Assembly (NCBI GenBank): GCA_002299795.1
Contig: DBNP01000053.1
Span: forward strand, 273 to 11,726
Direction of reading: 5' to 3'
Origin: Candidatus Saccharibacteria bacterium UBA669
GTDB lineage: Bacteria; Patescibacteriota; Saccharimonadia; Saccharimonadales; Saccharimonadaceae
DNA length: 11,454 nt
How positions within the stretch are numbered: the stretch's first letter is position 1; every line of letters begins with the position of its first letter. The notes under the pieces are model-generated. The model had not been told where the DNA came from. It ran no database searches and saw nothing but the letters and a program-made list of their open reading frames with translations. Shown here piece after piece: positions 1 to 7,170 of this stretch. The position numbers were made by a program, and so were the translations under genes.

Positions 1-2205
1 TTTAGCAACTACAACCTCAAGCGCATGCTACCCAGGCTGATTATCGGCGCCATCCTCGTCAATACATCGTTCTGGATTGCTGCACTCGGTGTCGACCTGT
101 CAAACGTGCTGGGATATTCGGTATATGACCTCATGATGGGCATTCAGCGTAGTCTTTCGGGAGCGAGTCAGTACAACACCACTGTCCCAACCTGGCAGGT
201 TATCAGCGCCTATGTGCTCTCGGCTGGCGGGGCAGCGGTGGGGCTTTCAGCGGCCGTGATCGCCGCTGGCGGATTTGGCGCCGCCCTCACGCTGCTTATC
301 CCTACCATCCTCATGGTATTCCTTGGTGCTCTTGCGGCCGTCGCCATACTCGCGGCACGTCAGGCTATTATCACCGTTTGTATCATCGTCGCACCGCTGG
401 CGTTTGTCGCCTATGTGCTGCCTAGTACCGAAAAATACTTCGAGAAGTGGAAAGATCTCATGATGACGATGCTATTGATGTTCCCACTCTTTTCACTCGT
501 TTTCGCTGGTGCGCAGCTGGCTGGTCTCGCTATCATCCAAAACGCGACCTCAATCATACAAATCATCATCGGCATGGCAGTCCAGGTTGCGCCAGTGGTA
601 ATTACACCGATGCTTATCAAGTTTAGTGGATCACTGCTTGGCAAAGTTGCCGGCATGATCAACAACCCCAACCGTGGATTGGTCGATCGTACTCGTAATT
701 GGTCGAAGGACCGTGCTGCTCTGCACGCCGCTCGTGTACGCGCCGGGCAAGAGCGTAGCCGGGTGTTCAATCGCAACCCTGTTAACCGCGCCGTCCGTAG
801 CCGCGATATGTCTCGCCGCCGCCGCGAAGCACTGAAGTCTGCCTACGAAGCACAGACTGCAAACGACTTTACCGAGCGCGATAACCGCCGCTACCGCAAC
901 AGCGAGCAAAGTATCGAGGCGATGAACCGCCGCAACGCCGTACGCAAGCAGCAGATAGAAAACAACTTTGGACGCACAGCAGTCGCGCAGCGACTTGAGT
1001 TTGATAAGCGTATTGCCGATACAGACAAGCAGCACGTCGAAAATGAATTTAATGCATCACACCACGGTCACAGCGCCGACCGTGCTCGCCGGGTGGCCGA
1101 ACGCGATAAACATCGTATCGAAAGTGAGCATGAGACCTCCTGGAACAACGCGGTGCGCACTACGCCAACTCTACTACGCGGCGAATTAGAAATGAAAGCA
1201 GCGGCCGTAAAAGCAGAGGCCGCCAAGACCAAACTTGAGAAACTCCACGCCGAAGTGGCCGCACAAGGCGATGGTACGGAGTATTTGGTTAACCTCAAGG
1301 GTGTTAGTACTCCGGAGCATCAGGCAATCCTCCGTATCGCGCGTGAAACTAAAACCGATACTAATGAACATACCTACGCCGCCATGGCAAAAGGCATGGC
1401 TGAACGCAAGGCCAAAGAGCTTATTGCTAAAGATCTTAGTGAAGTATCGAAAGGCACTAAAACGATTGAGGTCGAAGGCGTGGCAATTCATAAGTATGCG
1501 GCCGGCATTATGGGCCAATCAGGAGAGCTGGCCGTGCTTGCCAAGGCAAAGACCGACAGCTCGAGTGCACTTGTTGACGACATTAAAAATATCAAAAGTA
1601 CTATGGACTACCTAGAGTCTACTAGTCCGTTCGAGTTGCTCAAAATGTTCAAGCAGAAAGATGCTACTCTCGAGCAGCGCGTGGCATATGCTACGGTCAT
1701 GGTTGAGCGCGGCGGCCCAGGAAACGTTGCTATTCGTCAGGCGATGGATTTCCTTGATAGTGAGTTTGCTGGCAACCCAGAGGCGGACCATTTACAGTAC
1801 TTCAAGGAGTTGGTCGCCAGTATGGCACCTGGCGCAATGAAGGCAGGCAAGGACATGGAGTTCTGGCTCACCAACTCTCGTGATAGCAGCACCAACCAGA
1901 TTCGGAGTCTTAAAGACCTCTCAAATGACCTCAAAACATGGAATGCTCTACAGGTTGAAGCATTTGCGGGTATGAACATGATGTCACAGCTCAAGGCACT
2001 ACGCACCGTAGCGAGGAGTGGTAATGTCAAGATGTATGACCAAATGATCGCTGATATCAAGCTCGACTCCGCAAGCTACGCTAATCTCAAGCCGGGCGTT
2101 AAAGAAGCGATGGAGGAATCCGCGACATCAAGCTACTGGGATGATGCGAACGTCAAGGCGCGTGCTGGCAACCCCGCTGGCTTTGACTTCGACAATCCGT
2201 GGTAG
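1..2205 (+). CDS. virB6: VirB6/TrbL-like T4SS channel protein, 5' partial
   Basis: This is the C-terminal part of a polytopic membrane protein likely to form the inner-membrane channel of a type IV secretion system. The frame is open from base 1. The first codons (NYNLKRMLPRL) align with the middle of the VirB6-like protein encoded at 3241-6063 (NYGIKKMLPRL), so the ATG at 25 is internal and the true start lies left of the window. Counting codons from base 1, hydrophobic segments cover roughly residues 10-35, 65-140, 155-180 and 185-215. The motif APLAFVAY..LP.TE near codons 131-144, followed by W and FP...LVF, is shared with the downstream paralogue. After about residue 220 the protein is hydrophilic: an Arg/Lys/Glu-rich, probably coiled-coil stretch (about 225-430), then a helical region to the end. 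It ends in TAG. The family call rests on topology and paralogue similarity. A role in substrate passage is inferred from the family. Confidence 0.85.
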   Translation, partial: FSNYNLKRMLPRLIIGAILVNTSFWIAALGVDLSNVLGYSVYDLMMGIQRSLSGASQYNTTVPTWQVISAYVLSAGGAAVGLSAAVIAAGGFGAALTLLIPTILMVFLGALAAVAILAARQAIITVCIIVAPLAFVAYVLPSTEKYFEKWKDLMMTMLLMFPLFSLVFAGAQLAGLAIIQNATSIIQIIIGMAVQVAPVVITPMLIKFSGSLLGKVAGMINNPNRGLVDRTRNWSKDRAALHAARVRAGQERSRVFNRNPVNRAVRSRDMSRRRREALKSAYEAQTANDFTERDNRRYRNSEQSIEAMNRRNAVRKQQIENNFGRTAVAQRLEFDKRIADTDKQHVENEFNASHHGHSADRARRVAERDKHRIESEHETSWNNAVRTTPTLLRGELEMKAAAVKAEAAKTKLEKLHAEVAAQGDGTEYLVNLKGVSTPEHQAILRIARETKTDTNEHTYAAMAKGMAERKAKELIAKDLSEVSKGTKTIEVEGVAIHKYAAGIMGQSGELAVLAKAKTDSSSALVDDIKNIKSTMDYLESTSPFELLKMFKQKDATLEQRVAYATVMVERGGPGNVAIRQAMDFLDSEFAGNPEADHLQYFKELVASMAPGAMKAGKDMEFWLTNSRDSSTNQIRSLKDLSNDLKTWNALQVEAFAGMNMMSQLKALRTVARSGNVKMYDQMIADIKLDSASYANLKPGVKEAMEESATSSYWDDANVKARAGNPAGFDFDNPW

Positions 2206-2207
2206 TA

Positions 2208-2236
2208 TTGACAAATATAAGCATATGGTGTATAAT
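2208..2236 (+). promoter_or_regulatory. Consensus sigma70-type promoter for the lipoprotein gene
   Basis: A perfect -35 box TTGACA (2208-2213) and a perfect -10 box TATAAT (2231-2236) are separated by exactly 17 bp. The -35 box begins two bases after the TAG stop of the upstream VirB6-like gene. Transcription is predicted to start near 2243, giving a leader of about 47 bases that carries an AGGAG ribosome-binding site at 2271-2275. The promoter implies strong, probably constitutive expression of the lipoprotein independent of the upstream gene. No operator-like repeat is evident around it. Confidence 0.88.
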
Positions 2237-2289
2237 GAAGCTATAACCATACTTGTGTAGTAAATTACAAAGGAGAATACATAGTCATT

Positions 2290-3150
2290 ATGGTAACACG
2301 TGATCCTAAACCACGAACCGGAAACTTCAGCCGACGAGGCTTTCTAGAACTAGGGGCAAAACTAGGACTTGTGGCCGCCCTTGGCGGTGGTCTCGCTGCC
2401 TGTAATGCTGGCGAGCAGGGCCCGACCCCAGCTCCAACCACTAGTTCAGCCGACATCACACCCGGCACAACGCCAACAGCGAGCGCAACCGAAACGACGA
2501 AAGATGCGTTTCCAGCATCGCCAGACAACCTATCTAAGGGCCGTCAGTATAGTGAACTAAGTCCCGAGCAAAAATCGCTGATCGATCGACTTGATGCGAT
2601 GACGCTTGACGAATTTATGAAGCAAGACCCGTTTGACCAAGACAAATATGGTCAGCTTGTGATTGACACGTATCATGACTACGGCATGAAGCGCATTCAG
2701 GAAAGTCTCGCCAATACGACGGAGATCCAGGTTATCCCAATATTCGAAGCGACCCCCCTGTCGGAGACCAACAAGCCAAATCGTATTCTCTACCAACTAG
2801 AGATAAACCAAGGGATTATTAACTGGTCTCTCACCGCCGCGGGCAGCTCTGTACCTATAGCATCGCGCCGCCCGGCAGCCGAGAAAGCGCTTGCGTCACT
2901 CTATAAGATTAATGGCAGTTCATTCAACGCCGCCCTCAAAGACAGTAGGAACATCACTGATCTAGAGCAGGCTGATGGATTTGTAGCATCAGCTGCAACA
3001 AATTTCAAACAGACAACCAGCCCCACAGGCGCTCCACGAGTTACTCTTGATCGGGTATATAATGGGAAAAATAGCTACACATTTGATTACTACAGCTCTC
3101 CAGACGCATCTGGCAAGTTACGTCCGCACTGGATCGTTGTCAGCGAGTAG
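2290..3150 (+). CDS. Probable Tat-exported lipoprotein of unknown function
   Basis: This is a 286-residue secreted, lipid-anchored protein. The N-terminus carries a twin-arginine motif SRRGFLEL (residues 14-21), a hydrophobic stretch, and a lipobox LAAC with the lipidated cysteine at residue 38. Residues 40-75 are a Thr/Pro/Ala/Ser-rich linker, typical of a tether holding a domain away from the membrane. The remaining ~210 residues look globular and have no cysteines. I do not recognise the fold. The start follows AGGAG at 2271-2275, a rather long 14-base spacing, but no better in-frame start exists and the Tat motif fits this one. The gene has its own promoter and terminator and sits between two VirB6-like genes. 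It may therefore be an envelope component of the secretion system, analogous in position only to small VirB7-type lipoproteins, or an unrelated passenger. Export and lipidation are well supported; function is unknown. Confidence 0.87.
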   Translation: MVTRDPKPRTGNFSRRGFLELGAKLGLVAALGGGLAACNAGEQGPTPAPTTSSADITPGTTPTASATETTKDAFPASPDNLSKGRQYSELSPEQKSLIDRLDAMTLDEFMKQDPFDQDKYGQLVIDTYHDYGMKRIQESLANTTEIQVIPIFEATPLSETNKPNRILYQLEINQGIINWSLTAAGSSVPIASRRPAAEKALASLYKINGSSFNAALKDSRNITDLEQADGFVASAATNFKQTTSPTGAPRVTLDRVYNGKNSYTFDYYSSPDASGKLRPHWIVVSE

Positions 3151-3176
3151 GCAACCTGCAACACATAAAAATTATC

Positions 3177-3207
3177 AAATAGTGCCCCCATGGGGGCACT
3201 ATTTCTT
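3177..3207 (+). terminator. Perfect-palindrome intrinsic terminator, possibly bidirectional
   Basis: Bases 3177-3204 form a perfect inverted repeat with 14-base arms and no mismatch. It has a GC-rich core (GTGCCCCC pairing with GGGGGCAC) and A/T-rich outer arms. Folded as RNA it gives a hairpin with a CATG-type loop, followed by the moderately U-rich tail ATTTCTT. It lies 26 bases after the lipoprotein stop. On the opposite strand the hairpin would be followed by a longer run of T from the AAAAATTAT stretch at 3167-3175, so it could also stop antisense transcription. Confidence 0.88.
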
Positions 3208-3234
3208 GTACGGCATCGCACGCCAATGTATAGT
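3206..3234 (+). promoter_or_regulatory. Promoter for the second T4SS operon, predicted leaderless start
   Basis: A -35-like box TTGTAC (3206-3211) and a -10-like box TATAGT (3229-3234) are separated by 17 bp. As in the promoter at 2208-2236, the dinucleotide TG directly precedes the -10 box. The expected start of transcription, six to seven bases beyond the -10 box, falls at about 3240-3242, on the ATG at 3241. No Shine-Dalgarno-like sequence precedes that ATG. The -35 box starts two bases after the terminator stem and lies in its U-tract. The boxes and spacing are seen directly; promoter activity is inferred. Confidence 0.68.
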
Positions 3235-3240
3235 ATAAGC

Positions 3241-6063
3241 ATGAGTCGTATCAGAAGGTTTAGTCTTGGGTTAATGGCGGCGGTTGTCGTGGCGTCGACT
3301 TTCTCGACCATCGTCCCCCAAGCGAATGTATCCGCCTTGTCTTTCAGCGGTGCAACCTCGCCATCGGATTTAGCAAGAGCATACTTGTATGGCACCTGGG
3401 TCAAGGCTTGTATCAGTAAAAATCTTGGTCATAACTTTGATGGTGTGGGCATTAATGAGGGTGGGTGGACATCTGATAGTTCTGATTCAACCGGTATGAT
3501 CGGCGTGCAGTCATACGCCTGCAAGGATGTGTCTGCTATGACCGAGGGAATGAAGGGCGTTGGTGTCCCATGGGGTAACGGCAAGGAGCGAATAGAGGCC
3601 CTTTGTAAAATGGGGGTTACACGCGTCCAACCGGGCGGGCGAACTACTCAACTCCCTTGTTATGGGCCTGATGCAGAAACCGGTAAAGATTCAATCGAAG
3701 TTGTTGCCGACTGGAATATCGGACCATCAGTGCCTGATGGATTTGTGCGCTATGTCAACACCACTGCTGGTGGTGATATCTTCTCACCTAGCGCGCTCAT
3801 TAAATACTTCTTCTACTACGACATCGTGTTCAAGCGTCAGTGCGATATATCACCCGATACAGGCAGCGTGGGGGCAACTAATGTCACAACTATCCCGGAA
3901 ATCCAGGCAGACGGGACATTCAAAGATGCTACTTACAAGTATGATGGAAATGCAAAAATTAAGATCCCCTATGGAGCTATAAATACCCTTGGACTCGGGG
4001 ATGGCTCGGGCACCGAAATACAGTGCTATAAAATGGGGGACAAGCTACGAGCACTATCAAAAGATCCTGCAGTAGCACGTGAGTGGCTTGCAAAGTATTC
4101 GCCGGGTCATGATGGCGTACCAGGTACCTGCGATGAATATGCAAAATACCACACAGTAGACGGGGTAGACACGACAGCTATCTGCGTAGAAGGCTATCGG
4201 AATAAATCCGATCCGACCTACTGTTCGGTCCATTACCCGCCCGGCCAGACTGATTCCCAAATAACTGCAATGAAGCCCAAAAGTGATGCCTGTGAGTACG
4301 GCGCAAAGGTCGCAACAGCTGAAAGTGGTGTCACGGTCATTGATACTTCTGGGGCAAAAACCCCGGACTCAAAATCAACCTGCGGTATCACCGGTGTCGG
4401 CTGGATTGTCTGTCCCGTCATGACCTTTCTTGCTGATGTCATGGACAACACGTTCAAGTTTCTTGCCGATAGCTTTTTGTCTACCGACCCCGAGGTGTTC
4501 AAGATCGGTAGTCCCACCCAAAAGGCCTGGTCGATATTCCTGAGCTACGCCAACGTCGCGTTTGTTATTGTATTTATGATCATCATTTACTCGCAGATTA
4601 CGAGTGCAGGCATTGGTAATTACGGTATCAAGAAGATGTTACCTCGGCTGATCGTTAGCGCCATACTGGTCAATATCTCATACTACATATGCCAGGCAGC
4701 AATCGACCTGAGTAATGTGCTTGGGTATAGCATTCTCAATCTATTCAGCACGGTGACTGATTCGGTGCCAAAGGCTGCTACTGCGGGGACTATTGACTGG
4801 AGCAGTAATATAGCCAAGATACTGATGGTAGGGGCCGGCGCCGGACTACTAATTGCCCTTGGAGGTAGCTTCCTTATCGCGGCATTACTTGCTGCTGCGA
4901 TGATCGTACTAATACTACTCGCTCGAAAAGCGTTCCTTATACTACTTGTTGTGCTTGCCCCTCTGGCCTTTGTCGCATACCTACTGCCCAATACCGAGAG
5001 TCTATTCACCCGATGGCGTAAGATGTTCACATCTTTGTTGATGGTATTTCCAATCATTGCACTTGTGTTTGGCGCGAGCAAACTTGCCGCCGCTATTATT
5101 TCATCATCAGACCCGACCAATATGGTTACTCAGTTGATGGGGCTTAGCATCACGGTCATACCGCTATTTGTTGTCATCCCATTACTCAAGGCGGCCGTTG
5201 CAGCCGTCCCGGTAATTGGTGGCAAGCTCCAGGGAATGAGCAACAAGGCTACCGGTAGGGCAAGCAGCGCAGGAAAGAAGGGTATGAACGATCGCTACAC
5301 AAACTCGACACTTGGAAGATTGAACAAATACCGTGCTGGCGAAGCATCGAAGCGTAGTGCGCTTATCCAGGCTGGTGCATACAAAGGAAGGGCGGCAAAT
5401 CCCCTCAACTGGTCACGAAATATAAGATCTGGTGCTAATAGTCGATTTAACAAATCAGGGCTAAGTGGTGGCTTTGGCGACAAAACCGCGGCAGCGGGTG
5501 CTGCAGCTGCAAGCAAAATCGAGCAAGAAGAGGTCGACAACGAGGTGACACGGATGGGAAAAGGGTTTTCTGGCCCAGGCTCAGAGCTTAAAGAAGCCAC
5601 AGAAGCATACGACAAAGCGCTCCATTCGGGCGACGTCGTACGAGCACGAGCAGCTCAAAAGATATTGCTTAGCAAGGGTTCTGCTGGGGTACAGGCTATC
5701 CGCGATGTTGTTGGCGGCAAGAAAGATAATAGCGGTAATGTCATATACGGCGGCACTAGTGGTGTTAGTAATAACGCCGTATCCTACGCGCGAAGCGATC
5801 TCGCGTCGGCTGGTATAAAGGGCAAGGATGCTGGTCTAAATGCCTGGAGCTATGACAGCCAGAACCGCTCCTTGTCTGACCACGACTCAAGTGCAGGTAC
5901 TTACAGTGGGCTTACTGATAGCGAGCTGGCTGGTCAGAGTGCGGATGTATTGAGAGCCGCAGTGGCTGCCGGTCATGTTGACAAGGCGCGCCGAGATGCT
6001 ATGCTCAACAACCAAACCATTGAAGCTCAGTTATCAGAAGATAAAAAGGCAATACTACGCTAG
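3241..6063 (+). CDS. virB6: VirB6/TrbL-like T4SS channel protein with Cys-rich ectodomain
   Basis: This is a 940-residue polytopic membrane protein, a diverged paralogue of the product of 1-2205. I choose ATG 3241 because MSRIRRF begins a classic signal peptide (basic start, hydrophobic core 9-25, VSA cleavage site near residue 32) and a promoter places the transcript start there. Upstream in-frame ATGs at 3190 and 3226 lie in the terminator palindrome and just before the -10 box. Residues 33 to about 385 form a predicted extracytoplasmic domain with eleven cysteines; a twelfth lies at the first membrane segment. Hydrophobic segments follow at about 385-410, 429-455, 468-490, 527-582, 597-622 and 628-660, including APLAFVAYLLPNTE from residue 573. 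The tail (661-940) is soluble, Ala/Gly/Ser-rich and basic at its start. It probably forms the inner-membrane channel, with the ectodomain reaching into or beyond the wall. It heads an operon with prgI and virB4. Confidence 0.88.
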   Translation: MSRIRRFSLGLMAAVVVASTFSTIVPQANVSALSFSGATSPSDLARAYLYGTWVKACISKNLGHNFDGVGINEGGWTSDSSDSTGMIGVQSYACKDVSAMTEGMKGVGVPWGNGKERIEALCKMGVTRVQPGGRTTQLPCYGPDAETGKDSIEVVADWNIGPSVPDGFVRYVNTTAGGDIFSPSALIKYFFYYDIVFKRQCDISPDTGSVGATNVTTIPEIQADGTFKDATYKYDGNAKIKIPYGAINTLGLGDGSGTEIQCYKMGDKLRALSKDPAVAREWLAKYSPGHDGVPGTCDEYAKYHTVDGVDTTAICVEGYRNKSDPTYCSVHYPPGQTDSQITAMKPKSDACEYGAKVATAESGVTVIDTSGAKTPDSKSTCGITGVGWIVCPVMTFLADVMDNTFKFLADSFLSTDPEVFKIGSPTQKAWSIFLSYANVAFVIVFMIIIYSQITSAGIGNYGIKKMLPRLIVSAILVNISYYICQAAIDLSNVLGYSILNLFSTVTDSVPKAATAGTIDWSSNIAKILMVGAGAGLLIALGGSFLIAALLAAAMIVLILLARKAFLILLVVLAPLAFVAYLLPNTESLFTRWRKMFTSLLMVFPIIALVFGASKLAAAIISSSDPTNMVTQLMGLSITVIPLFVVIPLLKAAVAAVPVIGGKLQGMSNKATGRASSAGKKGMNDRYTNSTLGRLNKYRAGEASKRSALIQAGAYKGRAANPLNWSRNIRSGANSRFNKSGLSGGFGDKTAAAGAAAASKIEQEEVDNEVTRMGKGFSGPGSELKEATEAYDKALHSGDVVRARAAQKILLSKGSAGVQAIRDVVGGKKDNSGNVIYGGTSGVSNNAVSYARSDLASAGIKGKDAGLNAWSYDSQNRSLSDHDSSAGTYSGLTDSELAGQSADVLRAAVAAGHVDKARRDAMLNNQTIEAQLSEDKKAILR

Positions 6064-6080
6064 TATTATAGGTAATTATC

Positions 6081-7136
6081 ATGGCAGTCTATAAAGTAGC
6101 TCAAGACGTCGAAGCCGACGACAAACTCATCGGACCGTTTAGCTTTCGCCAGTTTGTGTACCTCATCATTGTTGCGCTTTCGATAGCGATCGCGTGGGGA
6201 CTGGGTCGAATCTTTGTGGGGCTCGCTATTATACCGATGCCGATCATCATATTTTTCGGTGCACTCGCACTCCCACTACGCAAAGACCAGCCAATGGAAA
6301 TATATATGGCCGCCATCGTGTCGTTCTACCTCAAACCGCGCCGCAGGCTATGGATACCGGATGGTATTGAGTCACTTGTTGAGATTACTGCGCCAAAGGT
6401 AGTAGAGGTGCATCGCACCAAAGACATTAGCCAGACCGAAGCTGAGCGCCGGCTTGGCTACCTTGCCGACATTGCCGACACGCAGGGCTGGGCCGTTCGT
6501 CATGCCGCAATGCCCACAAGTGGGAACTCTATGGTCACTGATGCGTTTTTTGCTGCCCAGCAGACCGAAGATGTACTAGACGAAAGCGGCGGCCTTGCTT
6601 CATCTATCGATAGCCTGATGAGCCAAGCTGATGCGCGCCGCAAGCAGGATATGCTCAACCGTATGAGAAATCCAGCACCAGTCGCACAGCCAGTCGTTGC
6701 GGCAGTTGTTGACCCTATGGCGGCGCAGCCCGTTCCACAGACAAACGCGATGAGTGACCCTATGGCAGCACAGTACACGACAAGCTTTAGCTCACCGGTC
6801 GCGCAGCTGCCAACCGCAGAGGACATTGCGGCGCTCCAGTACAACCCTTATCCTACCGAGATACATCAAATGGTCATTAATCCAATCGTACCGGCAGGCG
6901 CACTAGTCGCTCCGGCACCAGCCCAAGCGCCAGCACCAACTCCAAGCCCGGCTCCAGCCACGCAGGCGACAGAAAGCGAAACGATAAACACTAGCGAAAC
7001 TACTGTCTCACCTGATATAATTAATCTTGCAAATAACTCCGATTTATCTATCGAGACAATTTCGCGTGAGGCGGCAAGGATTCAGAAAAAAGCCGATGAA
7101 GACGCGGACGAAGAAGTCTTTATCTCTCTTCACTAG
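6081..7136 (+). CDS. prgI: PrgI-family T4SS membrane protein with long C-terminal tail
   Basis: This 351-residue protein has an N-terminal domain typical of the PrgI family, the presumed VirB3 counterpart in Gram-positive type IV secretion systems. Seen directly are the short leader MAVYKVAQDVEADDKL, the GPFSFRQ motif (residues 18-24), two closely spaced membrane helices (about 26-43 and 46-67), then RKDQPMEIYM and the basic YLKPRRRLWIPDG segment near 85-97. PrgI-type proteins are usually not much longer than this domain. Here about 240 further residues follow: an acidic/helical region, a DPMAAQ duplication at residues 211-216 and 226-231, a Pro/Ala-rich stretch from 277 to about 295, and an acidic end. 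A weak AGGT ribosome-binding site (6070-6073) precedes the ATG by seven bases, and the gap to the upstream stop is 17 bases. The small PrgI domain probably works with VirB4 at the membrane; the tail's role is unknown. Confidence 0.85.
   Translation: MAVYKVAQDVEADDKLIGPFSFRQFVYLIIVALSIAIAWGLGRIFVGLAIIPMPIIIFFGALALPLRKDQPMEIYMAAIVSFYLKPRRRLWIPDGIESLVEITAPKVVEVHRTKDISQTEAERRLGYLADIADTQGWAVRHAAMPTSGNSMVTDAFFAAQQTEDVLDESGGLASSIDSLMSQADARRKQDMLNRMRNPAPVAQPVVAAVVDPMAAQPVPQTNAMSDPMAAQYTTSFSSPVAQLPTAEDIAALQYNPYPTEIHQMVINPIVPAGALVAPAPAQAPAPTPSPAPATQATESETINTSETTVSPDIINLANNSDLSIETISREAARIQKKADEDADEEVFISLH
6711..6773 (+). repeat. Short in-frame direct repeat encoding DPMAAQ twice
   Basis: An 18-base unit, GACCCTATGGCGGCGCAG at 6711-6728, recurs at 6756-6773 with two third-codon-position differences. 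Both copies are in the PrgI reading frame and encode DPMAAQ, 15 residues apart. It lies in the disordered tail and is probably a local duplication of no separate function. Confidence 0.7.
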
Positions 7137-7157
7137 TACAGATAGGTAGGTTGGCAT

Positions 7158-7164
7158 AAGGGAG
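7158..7164 (+). promoter_or_regulatory. Ribosome-binding site that fixes a GTG start
   Basis: AAGGGAG lies six bases before GTG 7171 and is the strongest Shine-Dalgarno match in the intergenic stretch 7137-7170. No ATG is available near it in this frame; the next in-frame Met is well inside the conserved domain. GTG 7171 is therefore the preferred start of the TraC-like gene. Confidence 0.8.
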
Positions 7165-7170
7165 TGGGGA

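Noticed and set aside
25..2205. ATG 25 as the true start of the first gene
   Set aside because: The frame is open to base 1, and the codons before ATG 25 match the paralogue (NY..K+MLPRL), so this Met is internal.
3190..3240. Longer N-terminus for the second VirB6-like protein, starting at ATG 3190 or 3226
   Set aside because: ATG 3190 is the centre of the terminator palindrome and ATG 3226 precedes the end of the -10 box. Neither has a ribosome-binding site, and both would place extra residues before an otherwise standard signal peptide.
6064..6080. A separate promoter before the prgI-like gene (TATTAT at about 6064-6069)
   Set aside because: No acceptable -35 box lies 16-18 bases upstream, and the 17-base gap fits operon read-through.
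6909..6962. Pro/Ala-rich codons as a tandem repeat or mobile element
   Set aside because: The stretch is simple low-complexity coding sequence without a regular unit, flanking repeats or target-site duplication.
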